Counted from the first letter of the stretch, positions 21,470-34,754 are shown. The stretch is DNA of 64,000 bases from Elymus sibiricus (GCA_039707655.1 CM077674.1:243275904-243339903); one strand, 5' to 3'. The notes: generated from the sequence alone by a model not told the origin. Numbers and translations are program-made.

Positions 21470-22874
21470 TGATACGTCTCTATCGTATCTACTTTTCCAA
21501 ACACTTTTGCTCTTGTTTTGGACTCTAATTTGCATGATTAGAATGAAACTAACCCGGACTGACGCTGTTTTCAGCAGAACTACCATGGTGTTGTTTTTGT
21601 GCAGAAATCAAAGTTCTCGGAATTGGACGAAACTTTTTGGAGATTTTTTATGGAATAAATAAAAATTACTGGCGCAAGAATCAACAGAAGAGGGGCCACC
21701 TGTTGCCCACAAGGCAACATGGCGCGACCCCCCTAGGGCGCGCCCTGATGCCTTGTGGGGCCTGCAGGCGGCCGTCTGACCTAATTCCAATGCTATAAAT
21801 TCACTTTCCCCGAGAAAAAAAATAAGAGAAGAAGTTTCATCGAGTTTTACGATACGGAGCCGCCGCCACCTCCTGTTCTTCATCGGGAGGGCTGATCTGG
21901 AGTCCGTTTGGGGCTCCGGAGAGGAGGATTCGACGCCGTCGTCATCATCAACCATCCTCCATCACCAATTTCATGATGCTCACCACCGTGTGTGAGTAAT
22001 TTCTCCGTAGGCTTGCTGGACGGTGATGGGTTGGATGTGATTTATCATGTAATCGAGTCAATTTGTTAGGGCTTTGATCCCTAGTATCCACTATGTTCTG
22101 AGATTGATGTTGCTATGACTTTGCTATGCTTAATGCTTGTCACTAGGGCCCGAGTGCCATGATTTCAGATCTGAACCCTCTATGTTTTCATGAATATATT
22201 TGTGTTCTTGATCCTATCTTGCAAGTTATATGCACCTATTACGTGTTATGATCCGCATACCCCAAGGTGACAATAATTGGGATTCTTTCCGGTGATTACC
22301 GTAGTTTGAGGAGTTCATGTATTCACTATGTGTTAATGCTTTGTTCCGGTTCTCTATTAAAAGGAGGCCTTAATATCCCTTAGATTTCCTTATGGACCCC
22401 GTTGCCATGGGAGGGTAGGACAAAAGATGTCATGCAAGTTCTTACTATAAGCACGTATGACTATATACGGAATACATGCCTACATTACATTGATGAATTG
22501 GAGCTATTGTGTATCGCCCTAGGTTGTGACTATTATATGATGAATGTCATCCAACATAATTATCCATCACCGATCCAATGCCTACGTTTTTCGCATATTG
22601 ATCTTTGCTAAGTTACTTTCGCTGCTACTGCTGTTACAATCACTACAAAACTGCTTTTGTTACTGTTCCTGTTACTATTGCTATTGAAACTATCATACTA
22701 CTGTGCTACTAAACACTTTGCTGCAGATATTTAGTTCTCCAGGTGTGGTTGAATTGACAACTCAACTGCTAATACTCGCAAATATTCTTTGGCTCCCCTT
22801 GTGTCGAATCAATAAATCTGGGTGAAATACTACCCGTGAAAACTGTTGCGATCCCCTATACTTGTGGGTTATCA
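21470..22874 (+). mobile_element. Element C 3' LTR (1405 bp)
   Basis: The LTR starts TGATACGTCTCTATCG and ends CTTGTGGGTTATCA. A TATAAAT box is at 21794-21800. It shares its first 170 bases loosely with the B LTR (including ctgacgctgttttcagcaga), so the two families are related. The last 650 bases occur inverted at 12246-12908. Confidence 0.8.
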
Positions 22875-23209
22875 AGACCTAGCAATCATAGAGGACTATT
22901 TGATAATTGAGTATGTGGAGCTCTTACTTAGACTCTGTTGAAGATAGGTTGAATTGCAATTGTTTGGTGACTAAGAACATAGGTTGTTAAGTTTCAAGAG
23001 AATGCATTGTTTAAACCATAACATGTGAATTGATTGTTACTTTATCATGATGAGTTTTATGAGAAAGAGTTGCTGTTTATGATGCTAGAAAAAGTGTTTG
23101 GAATTATCATTGATCAAACTTATGCACTATGCTAGCATTCACACTTCATAAATTATTTCTTTTATCATTTACCTACTCGAGGACGAGCAGGAATTAAGCT
23201 TGGGGATGC
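22875..23209 (+). mobile_element. Element B internal 3' region and polypurine tract
   Basis: AT-rich non-coding DNA resumes after the C LTR and runs to gaattaagcttggggatgc ending at 23209, the polypurine tract of element B, directly before its 3' LTR. Confidence 0.7.
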
Positions 23210-24849
23210 TGATACGTCTCCAACGTATCTATAATTTATGAAGTATTTATGCCATGTTTATAGCAACTTTATATGGTTTTGGTATGATTTGATTAGAACT
23301 AACCCTGACTGACACTGTTTTCAGCAGAACTACCGTGGTGTTGTTTTTTGTGCAGAAATAAAAGTTCTCGGAATGGGCCCAAAATTTACGGTGATTTTTT
23401 ATGGATCAAAAGAGACCCACGGAGCACCGGAGCTGGACCAGGAGGTGGCCGAGGGCGCCACAAGCCTGGGGAGCGCCCCCCTAGGGCGCGCCCCTTGATC
23501 TTGTGGGACCCTCGGGCACCCCCCTGACGTGATTCCAACGCCAAAAAATCCTATAAATACCCAAAAACCCAGAAAGAAACCTAGAACTTCCAAGCCGCCG
23601 TTGCAAGCATCTATACCGAAGCGATCTCATCCGGAGCCCTATTCCGGCACTCTACCGGAGGGGGAAATCATCGCCGGAGGCCATCTTCATCATCCCGGCG
23701 GTCTCCATGACGAGGAGGGAGTAGTTCACCCTCGGGGGTGAGGGTATGTACCAGTAGCTATGTGTTTGATCTCTCTCTCTCTCTCGTGTTCTTGATTTGG
23801 CACGATCTTGATGTACCGCGAGCTTTGTTAATATAGTTGGATCATATGGTGTTTCTTCCCTCTCTATCTTCTTGTGATGAATTGAGTCTTTCCCTTTGAG
23901 GTTTCGTTATTGTCGGATTGGATACTTTGGATTTGAGAACACTTGATGTATGTCTTTCATGTGGATACCTATGGTGACAATGGGGTATTCTATTGAGCCA
24001 CTTATGTATGTTTTGGTGATCAACTCGTGGATTCCCGTGACCTTGGGGTGATCTAGGCATAGGGGTTGGTTGCACGTTTTCATCTTCTTTTCTCCGATAG
24101 AAACTTTGGGGGTACTCTTTGAAGTTCTTTGTGTGGATTGAATATTATGAATCTAAAGTTGTTTGATGCATATCGAATAATCAACTCACGGATACTTGTG
24201 GTGACATTGGAGTATCTAGGTGACATTAGAGTTGGTTGATGCGTATCATATGGTGTTATTTTAGTACGAACTCTAGGGCTGTTTGTGACACTTATAGGGA
24301 TGGCTCAATAGATTGATCGGAAAGGATAACTTTGAGGTGGTTTCGTACCCTACAACAATTTCTATCTTATGTTCTCCGCTAATAGGAACTTTGGAGTGAT
24401 TCTTTATCGCACATTGAGGGATTGTTATATGATTCAATTATGTTAGCATTGTTCAGAGATTGCACTAGTGAAAGTATGAACCCTAGACCTTGTTTTCAAG
24501 CATTGCAATACCATTTGTGCTTAGTTTTATCACTTGCTACCTTGCTGTTTTTATATTTTCAGATTTCAAAAACCTATATCTACTATCCATACTACACTTG
24601 TATCACCATCTCTTCGCCGAACTAGTGCACCTATACAATTTACCATTGTATTGGGTGTGTTGGGGACATAAGAGATTGCTTGTATTTGATTGCAGTGTTG
24701 TTTGAGAGAGACCATCTTCATCCTATGCCTCCCACGGATTGATAAACCTTAGGTCATCCACTTGAGGGAAATTTGCTACTGTCCTACAAAACTCTGCACT
24801 TGGAGGCCCAACAACGTCTACAAGAATAAAAGTTACGTAGTAGACATCA
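23210..24849 (+). mobile_element. Element B 3' LTR (1640 bp)
   Basis: It begins TGATACGTCTCCAACG and ends gtagtagacatca at 24849, followed by the target duplication tgaag (24850-24854). A TATAAATA box is at 23552-23559 and a CT repeat at 23771-23785. Its first 309 bases match the left fragment at 11937-12245. Confidence 0.85.
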
Positions 24850-25557
24850 TGAAGCTGAGTGCCCGAAGCAGATCTCGCTGCCGAGCACCATCTCGCTGCC
24901 GAAAACCATGATGAAGGAAATTCCACCTGCACCGGAAATCGCTAGATGCGCAGCCCCACTGTGGGCGCCAACTGTCGAGGCAACGAACCTGACAATGAGT
25001 ACTAGGGGTACGAAAGAGGGCGGAACCTATCTACGGCACAGGTGTGACACTCGGATTTTACGAGTTCAGGCCCCTCTCGGAGAGGTAAAAGCCCTACGTC
25101 TCGAGCCCAGAGGCTATGATTCTCTTGTGTTTGGATTACAGGAAGGTTGCGAACCCTTGTCTCAGCGCTAGAGGGTGGCTTATATAGAGTGCGCCGTGCC
25201 TCATTATGGCTATGTTACAAGGGATATGAAGGAGGGAGTTCATTACAGGCGTTACTGGTAACTGATGTCTTAACTACACTTGAAGCCTGGTGTCGTGCTC
25301 CTCGATGCTCCAGATTCTGCGCGGTCCTTTCGCCTCCTGTGTCCGAGTGACGGCGAGCCTGACCGAGTGACGGTGAGGCGTCCGAATGAGCTACCTCCAT
25401 CCGAGTGGATGGATGGCATTCGAGTGAATGTTCAGAGGTGGGCATCTGAGTGCACCTATGGCTCAGGAGCCTTTTGTTGATGGTATGGGGCCTTAGGTGG
25501 GTCCAGGATGTCAGGTCCGTGACCCTACCCTTAGTAGCTGATCCCATCACTCGATCA
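24850..25557 (-). mobile_element. Element A: gag start, primer binding site and 5' LTR (minus strand)
   Basis: On the minus strand the LTR runs from TGATCGAGTGATGGGATC (25557) to the TG/CA border at 24973, about 585 bp, with TATATAAG at 25186-25179. Then comes TGGCGCCCACAGTGGGGCTG (24970-24951), a primer binding site of the common TGGCGCC type, and an ATG with MVFGSEMVLGSEICF. The frame then meets tgaag and element B. The same reading continues at 11936, so B split this element. Confidence 0.75.
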
Positions 25558-26420
25558 AAACCTAGCGAACGAAAAAAAACGGATGAAAATGGGTCGGCCC
25601 AGTAGGTACACATAGGGACAAATCCTTTAGCGAGTCGGAAGGTATACTCGTGTTCAGCGAGATATAGGGGAGCAACTAGCTGATGTTAACCCTTCAGGGG
25701 CAACCGCAAGGGTCAATTTCATGGCCCTGGAGCACGCCAAGTGGTGCGACCAGACGTCGCCACGTGTTGCGCTATAGCGCACCATTAGTATTTCGTCCTT
25801 TTCATTTTGCACATGTTTTCGGGTTTTATTTTGTTGTTGTTTTGGTTTTTTTGGTTTTTCCTAGGTTTTGGTGAATTTTTTTTTGTTTTGGAAACGACGT
25901 TTTTTCGTGATTAGCACAATCGTGCTCCAAAAAAAAGTACAACTTTGCTTCCGTGGGAAGCACGGGCACAGTTTGCGCTTCCACCAAAAAAAGGGAAAAT
26001 CACACCCTGTGCTTCCGCAAGAATCACAACTTTGCTTATGCGAGAAGCACGATGTGTGCTTCCCTGAAAAAAGCGAAATTCACAGCTTGTGCTTCCCAAA
26101 AGAAAAGTGAAAAACGCGGTTGTTCTTCTTGGTTTCGGGTTTTTTTGTTCTGGTTCTCATTTTTTAGGTTGTCGGATTTTTTCGGTTTTTGTTTTTTTTG
26201 TTTTCGTTTGGTTTTCTAGTTTTTTCACTTTTTCAGTAAAAGCAATTCATTGAAACATATTAACATGGGATTTAGTTTCGAAGATGTCGACGTGAGGAAT
26301 CCAACGATGAAAATGGTTCGGGATTTGAACGCACGGTTCAAGAGATAAACCGTTCTAAAAAAATGAATCTACGAAAGAAAGGAAAACTCTCAGGTAGCGA
26401 CAAGTGACGCACATGTGGTG
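25558..26420. other. Unclassified repeat-like DNA
   Basis: No gene is seen. Between about 25960 and 26105 a degenerate unit (gcttccctgaaaaaagcg / tgtgcttcc / gaagcacg) repeats about five times, flanked by T-rich tracts. This resembles old repeats common in Triticeae but I cannot name a family. Confidence 0.4.
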
Positions 26421-27720
26421 CACTACTTGTCATCATGAGAGAAGGTGTCCATCCCAACAACGCCATCTAGTTCCATCGTCAAAAGGAGACCCCTGCTCCC
26501 TCGCCCCGGCTCGAAGGGTGCCGCACCGTTGCATGATGGAATTGTGCACCCTAGAGCCTAGATGGAAATTGATGCCAATACCCCAATTGGAGGCCTTCAG
26601 GCACAACCACCTCATCGAATCTAGCTCCCCTTGAGAGTACCACCATCGAAACATGGAACCGTCAACGTCCAAGAAACCTACCCTGACGACCAGCAAATTT
26701 TGAACTTGCTCATGAGATGGAGCCTCCATGGAGGGAACAACGCCTCAACGTCGCAACCACTGCGTCCGAGAAATGACAGATCAAGGGTTTTCACCTAGAG
26801 CCTAGGGTGGGGTGGATAACCCGCGATGACGCCTCCATGAAGTGGAACGATGCTCAAAAGCGTCGTCGTCGTCTCCGACACCAACACAATCGAGCTGAGC
26901 TTTCACTCGGGACACGACTCCCACCACCCAAGTCCATCTGCCACATCATGACGGGGAGAGAATCAGACGACACCAAGATCTGAACGAAGGTGGACACAAC
27001 GACCACACCCGCACGATAGATGCCTCCCATGTGAGCCACCTCGCCACCCACGCAGCCGAGGTAACACACCAACACCTGCGCAATGGCACCTGCCGCAATG
27101 GTGCCATCGTGCCCACCTTCCGGAGCCGCCGCTCCGGTGACCGTATAGATCCAACCTCACCAATCACCCACAAGGCAGTGGGTGCAAGCATACAGTCGGC
27201 CGCCCTCGCCGCTTCCCTAGCGCCGCCCATTGCAACCCCAAGCTTGCAACTTGCACCCGCGCAGAGACGAACCATGATGAAGATCTGAACTGACGGGGCG
27301 CCAAGATGGAGCGGCCACAAATCCAGGGAAGGCAAACCTTGCCCATGATAACTACCGAGTCAGGGCAAGTGCGTGAAAGGACCCAGCTGATGTTAGCATC
27401 CAGCGATGGCTGAGAGCACCATATACGACCGTCAGCCTAAATGAAACACTGCAAAAGGGCCTTCCATGGGACGCGCTGCTACCAAGGAAAGCCATGGCCG
27501 ACCGCAAAGGGGGTTTCCACTAGGATGAGGTCCGTGTCACACCACCAAGGAGGGAGACGAGAGCATGCCAATGAAGTAGAGAAGGGGGGGAGAGGTGGGG
27601 GGGTGGCCTCGGCGGCGGCGAGGGAGAGGAGAGTGGAGGAGAAGGGAGTTCGGGTGGCGGCGGAAATCACCCAGGAGCCACGTGAGAACTCACGGACTCT
27701 AGGGTTTTAGTTTTTTTAGA
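26421..27720. repeat. GC-rich repeat-like module 1
   Basis: About 1.3 kb of GC-rich DNA without a supported gene, ending in ctctagggttttagtttttt. It shares loosely similar passages (ccggctcgaagggtgccgca, 26509-26530) with 28058-28080 (ctggctcgaggacgccgca). Open frames on both strands are of the kind expected by chance in such composition. Confidence 0.4.
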
Positions 27721-29240
27721 ACGAAGGCTCAAGAAGAGCCCATCTTTGAATTAACAAAGCCATCAACCGGCCAGGAATTACAAAGTACCAACATAGCAAA
27801 CGGAGACGAAAAGATACAAGGGGCTGATAGGGCAGCTTACAACGCAACACTTACTAACAAGCACAAAATAGGAAAACTGAGCACAACTTGCTAATGTCGC
27901 TGCCCACTACACTTAGGGTCTGGGACAACCGAACAGAGTAGATTGCATAGGATCGGCCGACTGCTACAGGAAGGACCAAGATTGTGTCTGTACCATCGGG
28001 CTGAGAAGGGACAACTCCTAACTCCTCAAATGCGGAAGATGCCCCTACCCTCTCGTCCTGGCTCGAGGACGCCGCACCATCGGCAAGAAAGACGCTCACC
28101 CCGAGAGCTAGGACAGGAGCCGACTTCGCGGCCACTCGAATAGAACACATCGCCTGACCTGCACGCGGCAAGAAGCACACCACGCCAGCTACAACGCCGC
28201 CGCCCACGGACACCCAGCAAAGAGGGAAAGCCACCTAGGTAGAAATCAACATCGAGCCACAACACCGAGGAAGAAACAACACCGAGGTCAAGCCACAACA
28301 ACAAGCCTCTTGAGATCAAAATCAGACGTCGCAGAGAAGAGTCTGGTACTCAACAATGCAGCTATGCCCCTGCCCCCAGGTAGGGGAACCCATTCCCCTA
28401 TCACCTAGGATTGAGGATGCCGACCCGCTGGGGCAGAAAGGCAATCGCCAAGCCGGAGAAACCCACCAAAGAGGACGCCGGATCTGCAGAAACATGGCAT
28501 TGCTCGCCACCGTAGTAAGAACCACCCCGTTGCCAGACGCCTCCACCCCGAGGCACCACTCACCCATAGCTACGGCATCCCCAGGCGGCGTCTCCATGGA
28601 GGACATGATGCGCACAGCGACGACGCCCCCCAATCCGGAGGGGATTTTGAGCTTTCCCTCGGGAGCAAGGTAGAGGGTGGAAAGAAAGGGTACTCAACGG
28701 CGCCTCCAAGGAGGAAAGTGTCGCCCTTGGGCGTCGCCGACGCTGAGGCCGGACCAGCCGGCCAAGGGTTTCCCAACCCATACCTGAGTCACCAGCAGCT
28801 CAACAGCCAGGGCACCGACAACCAAGGCCGCCGAACACCAGGATGGAAGAGGGGGAGTGAGCCAGAAAGGGGGAAGGTGCCGTACCTTCAGATCTGACGA
28901 AGAAGAAGGCCTCCCGTCGCGGTCACCAAACACCTGGACCTTGCCGCCCGAGCGGCCGAGGGGCCTGGCCACCAGCACCAGCGAAGGTCGCCTGCCGTCA
29001 AGACGCCGTCGCCTCACCACCCGGGGCCGCCACCCCGACGACCGCTGCCCTCCGCGGGAGAAACGGAGCGGCGAGATCCCCGCCACCACCGTCCCCTGCG
29101 GCCACGCGGGCTTGCCCGGTGACCTCCTCGGGTGGCGGCGAGGGAGAGAGGGGGAGGATGGGGTGGCGGCGCGAGGAAACCATAGTCGCCGCCCGAGCGA
29201 ACGACGCGGGGGTAGTGGGGCGTATGAAAATCGCTAGGGT
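27721..29240. repeat. GC-rich repeat-like modules 2 and 3 with possible LINE-type 3' end
   Basis: On the minus strand the left end (27800-27705) reads ggctttgttaattcaaag then a T/A-rich tail, similar in style to the 3' end of plant LINEs or their non-autonomous relatives. The text to the right (28030-28140, 28365-28450) repeats the motif seen in module 1. No coding region can be supported. Confidence 0.35.
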
Positions 29241-31676
29241 TTTCTTTCCGCATAGAAGCACTTTCGTCGCACATTCCGAAGTGTATATGTGCCTCCAGCT
29301 CCGGCCGAACCTTATTCTGTGCTGGTCCAGAGAAGCAGAACATCAAACACAATAAGCTACGTGGAAGGAGCGCTCGCTCGGCGTGTCCACGTTGGCATCG
29401 ATACATTGTTCGCTCGGTCATTCCCGATTGGCTTGTCGACCCTGCTTGCTGTTGGTCCATGCCATCATAGAGAGAGAGAGAGTCAGGTATTCCTTCCCAG
29501 GTACGTCCGTCCCAGCCCACTTTCCTCCCCAAGCACGCCTCCTCCTTTCTCCCACTTTATCTCATCTACTCGCAAAGGGACGGTGGCCTCGAGCCATGAG
29601 TGTGGCAATCTCGCCGGTCAGGGAGGCGCTAGGGTGGCTGGGCATGGTGTCCTGGTGGGGGTGAGGGGAAGCAGCTTCTTCCAGCAGATGGCCTGAGGGC
29701 ACCCTCAACGCCTCGGACCTCCGACATGCCCAAGAAACTCAAGGATGGATGCGGGCATCGTCAACGCCTCCGACCTCGGCCGCGTATGTGGCAGCGGCAG
29801 GGACCTTCGCTCGTGGTGCTGGCATGCAGGGCATAGCGCGGGAGCATCTTCCTGGAGGCGGATCCGGCGACTCCTGATGCACCTGGTGATGGCCGGGGTA
29901 GCGATCTGGTCGACCTTCTCGATGTTGGCTTCCTTACTATGCTGCGACCACCTCCTCAGCAGGTCAGTGGTGTTATGTCCTCTTCGGCAGCGGCGAGATC
30001 TGGTAGAAGCACGAGCGAGTGGGAGACAAGGTGCTATCACAAGGTGTTCCTCTTCTGCATACCATCTGTTCGACGGTATGCCTATACCGATTGTTTGCTC
30101 CTTTTTTTCCTCTGTAGGTGGACCAGTGCTACGAGCCGGTAGTTCCCGAAGTTTTTCTTGCAACCGGTTGAGGTTTTTCTCCGATCATTTCTCTGAGATT
30201 TCGTTTTTGTTACACTGTTCATTTGTTTGTGAAAAGAGAGAGGTGGGAAAGGAAGTGTTGGACTAGCTATTGCGATGCGGATTAATTCAAGAGATTAGAG
30301 GAGATAAGTCGGCAAAGATTTAGGTGATGTTCCTGCTGCTAATGTCTATGCGGTTGAAAAGTCAGAGAGTAGAAGAGAAATTTTTGCTGTAATGCATATA
30401 AAAAAAAGAGGCTAGGGGTGATGTTGCTATTTTGTTCCCTATTAGAATTGGCCGCTCTATGGGATTCTTATCGCATTTTCTTGATCTGGGGTGATTTTGT
30501 GTCCTTTTGACTGATGCATGCCGTGTGTTGGTTTTGTAGGGATTCCACCATTAGCAGAAAGATCAAGACGATGTGATAACTTTTATGAGGCCATATTTTG
30601 TGTCTAAATCTGCAGAGTTATATGATGTGTAACATGGCAGTGTTGCTGAATGGAAGGAGGTAATTTGCTTGCTCTTTCTAAATTTGTTGGTTTCTTCGTG
30701 CTATACGGATTAATATTGTAATATTTAATATTGTTTTGTCTGCTTCCTTGCCGTTGTGATCTTCGTGTTGAAAAGGCAGCACGAACACTCGATTAGAGGA
30801 TCCTAGGCCTCTCTCTACCTCATAGAATTTGATATGGATTCTGGTATGCACCCCCTCAGGTTCCCACTGGTTTCTGAAGGAGAGAACTTTTACAACTCCC
30901 CTTTGGATTTGTTCAGTGTCGACAGCTCTGGACATGGATCTTATCTACCTCATTTATATGGTAATGGTTCAAAGGTTAAATGTATGTTCTTGGTAATTTT
31001 TTAAGTATGTCTATCTAATGGGCACTAAAGTTATAGGTTTTTGTATTCTGATTCGGTTGGATACAATGATTGTTAGTTCACCTGCCGATGTGTGATTGTG
31101 CCGTCGCCATCCTGCCTCGGCGTGTGGCGTCAAAGAGAAGGACGAGGAGGTCGAGCAGTCCGTGGTGTCTTCGTCATCGCCGGCTGTGCTGGTATGTTGT
31201 GCTCCTTTCCCTGTTGTGCCGCCTAGGCTACTCCACCACCACGGGATACGAGTATGGCCTTGCCATGGCTGGGTTGAGGATGATCAGTTCGTCCCCAATG
31301 CGTCGCCGTCCGTCCATCCGATGAACAAGAGAGCCGTCAACACAAGAAGCACGACTCATGTACCTTCATGATCTTCTCTTCTTGGTTCAAGATCTTCAGA
31401 ATCTTTATTTAGTTTTAGGTGCTCACTGTACCTTCATGCTCTTTGACTGAACCTCTTTGCAAGGAAGTGTGCGAGTAGTGAGAAATTTTAAATCAGTGAG
31501 CAAAATTTCGCATATGTACTCACTGTAAGTGTTCACTACATCTTTAACTGTTCATAGAAGGGTGGTTAGAGATCTGGCATAAATAGTATTCATTGCAAGA
31601 TTACGTGAAGTACTAATATTCCAATATGCCACATTTCTTGCTTAATGGTGCCCACTAATAGGAAATAAAGAGTAAT

Positions 31677-31777
31677 GTATGTAGTATTACTTGGTAGTGG
31701 TTTACTCTGCTTTTCCAGGAAAATAGTGTTATGTATGTATGTATTACTTGGTAGTGGTTTACTCTACTTTTCCAGGT
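31677..31777. repeat. Direct repeat, unit about 42 bp
   Basis: The word attacttggtagtggtttac followed by tctgcttttccagg or tctacttttccagg occurs at about 31685-31719 and 31743-31777, with a short spacer carrying tatgtatg. Confidence 0.8.
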
Positions 31778-34124
31778 TGCAAAAAGGCAACACTTGTTTG
31801 TGCAACTTGCAGTTTACTCTACTCATTCTACGGATACTAATAGGACCCATTGGTACATTCAGGTTGGATGGCAGGAGGACTAGAGGATGCCTCAGGAGAG
31901 GGTGTCCAGCAAGCACTGTTAAAGATATTCGAAGGAACTGTAAGTGCCCATGCTGTTTAGAAGAGTGGGAGTTTTCCAGTGTGCAGGCGTGACTAATCTG
32001 ACATATTTTTCTGCTTCATGGATTCTGAACACGCATGTGTCGTATTATGTCTGTTTGTTTCTAAACAAGAACAATTTCACATTTGCATTGTTAGGTGATC
32101 AGTGTGCCAAGAAAAAGAAGTCAAGATATCATATCCTATGGTTATGTCGAGGTAATTATTTTTAGAACTTCTGATTAGCATTGGCTGCTGAAACATGCTA
32201 CATAGACATAGATCAGTAACCTTCAAGCAGTCTAGCACCAAAAGTTCAAAACTATTTCATGGTGCTATGACTTTCAGTCTTTATTCTATACGTGTTGGTT
32301 TCTTGAAGGACACAGCCAACTGAACATCCAAGATTGATGCCCTTGTTTCACAAGCAGTTGGCCCTAGGTACTAAATATATATACTTTAAATTTGTAATAA
32401 ACACCTTCCACTACAATGATGAGTGGCACATACGCAAGCACTCTATTGTTAGGTGCATATTAATTTGTTTTTCCAGGTTGATATAAAAATATACTCTTAA
32501 TTTGTAGACGCGCCTTCTCTGACATGGGGAAGATTTATGTCAGAAACTTGCATAGCCAGGTCATTGATGGGTGCATATTATTGTACACACAAGCAACCTT
32601 CGTTGAATAGTTCATTGATGGGTGGGGAGGGCAGGTCTGCAAGGTGTTGGGAGAACACTTTCTTGATGTGAACAATATGGTATGGTATTGTTCTTAATTG
32701 TCAATCGATCCAGGATTCAACCTTGTTTGCAAATTCAAGTGTTTGGTTTGAAGGATGACACAAATCCCACGCAAGGAACATGTTAATATAGTTTTGTGCA
32801 ACATATATTTTTCATCATAGCAATGGAAAACTGACTGGTGTGCAGGTGCCCTTCTAATTGGTGCTCTATGTATGTTCTCATTTGGTGCAGATTGATTTTT
32901 GTGTATTCTAAGTTCTACAACTATCAAGTCCGTTAGATTTTGGGGGTCTGTAAATTTATTTTGTTGCCCACTTGATGATTATTTGGAACCTTTTGGATGC
33001 CAGTTTTTGTAGTGTGGATGAGAGAAGCGTGTATGCCTGTAATTCATGATCTTTAGCTGATTTCAAAACTCTGTACATGTACATTGTGCACTCATGTATT
33101 AGTAATTTGTCTCATCATTGACTCCTTGAAAAATGATCATCAGCTTGAAGTTTACCTTTGCACCAAGTATGGTATGCACCAAGCAGTTTGTTCATGCAAA
33201 TTCCATAATTGGAGCGATGCACTTTGGTTATACCTATATAATGCCTTGAATGCCACACATTCAAGCTGTGCTGTTATCAGTTGCATGAGCCATTGCTCCA
33301 CTATTTTTTCAGATATGTATGAGACTATGAGAGGTTAATTCAGAAAGGGAAGAAGCTGGGTTTCCTTCGGTTGTTGGGTACACAGACATTCAGTGCTATC
33401 TGGCATGTGAGTTTTATTTTCCCTCTCCTCCTTCTGTATCGTTAATAATTCCTGTTTACTGTACATGAGACTTGTCTGCAAGTGCTGTTCAATCCATCGT
33501 TGCTAGCGGATGTTGTGCTGTGATTCAGGTTTGATGTGTACTGATGTTTGTAAATAAATCCTGAATGTTGTGACATGGTGCTTGTAATGGCATTTCGTTT
33601 TCGTACTTTGCAAGCCTCAGGATGCTAATCGAAATAACCTTCATGCCAATTGAAATACAGGTCGATGAAGCTGCCCAGTAACCTGATAGGTGACTTCTTA
33701 ATGCCGACTATTGCTAGATTCCTTCACTGCTGGTGGAAAATGGTGCTTCATATTCTATCTGAATTTTTTTAGGTCTCATGTTTAATACTTCTACATATCT
33801 GCCATCCTTGTGTACTTGCATTTGCTTACTGGTTAAAGGCATTATACATTTATACTATTTTATCTATCTTTTCTTGTAGGGATTACATGATCTACATGCC
33901 AAAGACTCTGAAATACATGAACATGATGATGATTATGATAGAGGAAGTACAGTGGCAAGCACCAATCAGTGTGAAGTAAAACCATAAAGCCGAGAAGCAA
34001 CACCTGCCGATGTTCTTTCTTATGTGATCAGCAGATAACTTGCAATGAAGGATTCTGAGGATAATTTACTTGCTATTATTGCCACTAAAAATCCTCTTTG
34101 TAATTGTCTTTCGGCTTATAATTA

Positions 34125-34212
34125 TGTCTGTCATTTCTAAATTCATGATGTGACTGCAATGAACGTCTCTTATATGAATGTCAGATGTCATTTCTAAATT
34201 TATGTTGTGACT
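34125..34212. repeat. Direct repeat, unit about 27 bp
   Basis: The word tgtcatttctaaattcatga (then tgtgact) near 34130 recurs near 34187 as tgtcatttctaaatttatgt (then tgtgact). Confidence 0.7.
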
Positions 34213-34754
34213 ATTCTTGCCTTGTTAAGTTGAGATCAAGGACTGTTGGTCATTTCTAAACCACCCTAATCTAAGCGGTGGATATTGGAAAGTTTGAAGA
34301 AGCCCAACATACATAATCAAGCTTAGATTAGGATCCCAACTAGCCGCCCTGATGTGTGTAGACAAGACTCGCACAATCCCGTCTCAAGAGGTGCGCCCGG
34401 GGCGCACCCCAACCACTAGTGTGCCGTGAAGGTGCGCAGCCGTCCGACCTTTCCAGCTCGGCTCCACCATGTTCCTTCTCTCAAGCCACATCGCAGCCAA
34501 CGCGATCCACCTGTAGGCGCACGCGCTCGCAGAGTTGTAGCCATCGCCGTTCGTCTTGACTTGAACGGCCAACGAAAATTCCAAACTCCACACTCTCTTT
34601 TGACGGAAAGGAAAACGGGCCAACAGACGAGGCGCTGCGGGAAACCGTCGTTGCTTCTTCCGCCGCTTCCTCGGCTCTTCGCCGCGCTTTCCCCCCCTCC
34701 ACCGCCTCTCTCTCTCCTCTCCGCGGGAACCGATCCGGTCCGGCCCGGCTCGCG

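Larger units (their letters stand above)
29241..34330 (+). other. Gene-like but unassigned region (possible decayed gene or lncRNA)
   Basis: The plus strand looks transcript-like: a GC-rich start with an AG repeat (29472-29484), then AT-rich DNA with several pyrimidine tracts ending in CAG or TAG followed by short open stretches. Examples are LIQKGKKLGFLRLLGTQTF (near 33340-33400) and, after tttcttgtag, GLHDLHAKDSEIHEHDDDYD with a stop at about 33986. I do not recognise any protein family. Direct repeats occur at 31677-31777 and 34125-34212. It could be a decayed host gene, a non-coding RNA gene or an unclassified repeat. Confidence 0.35.

Noticed and set aside
12246..22874. A single large foldback transposon defined by the inverted repeats
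   Set aside because: The flanks outside the repeats are not adjacent in element B (LTR on the left, 3' internal region on the right), so one insertion event cannot explain them.
26946..29532. Many open frames over 100 codons
   Set aside because: GC-rich composition gives long chance frames; none has motifs, and no start/stop pattern fits a gene.
31677..34212. CRISPR-like or satellite array
   Set aside because: Only two copies per repeat occur, with no regular spacers; simple local duplications explain them.
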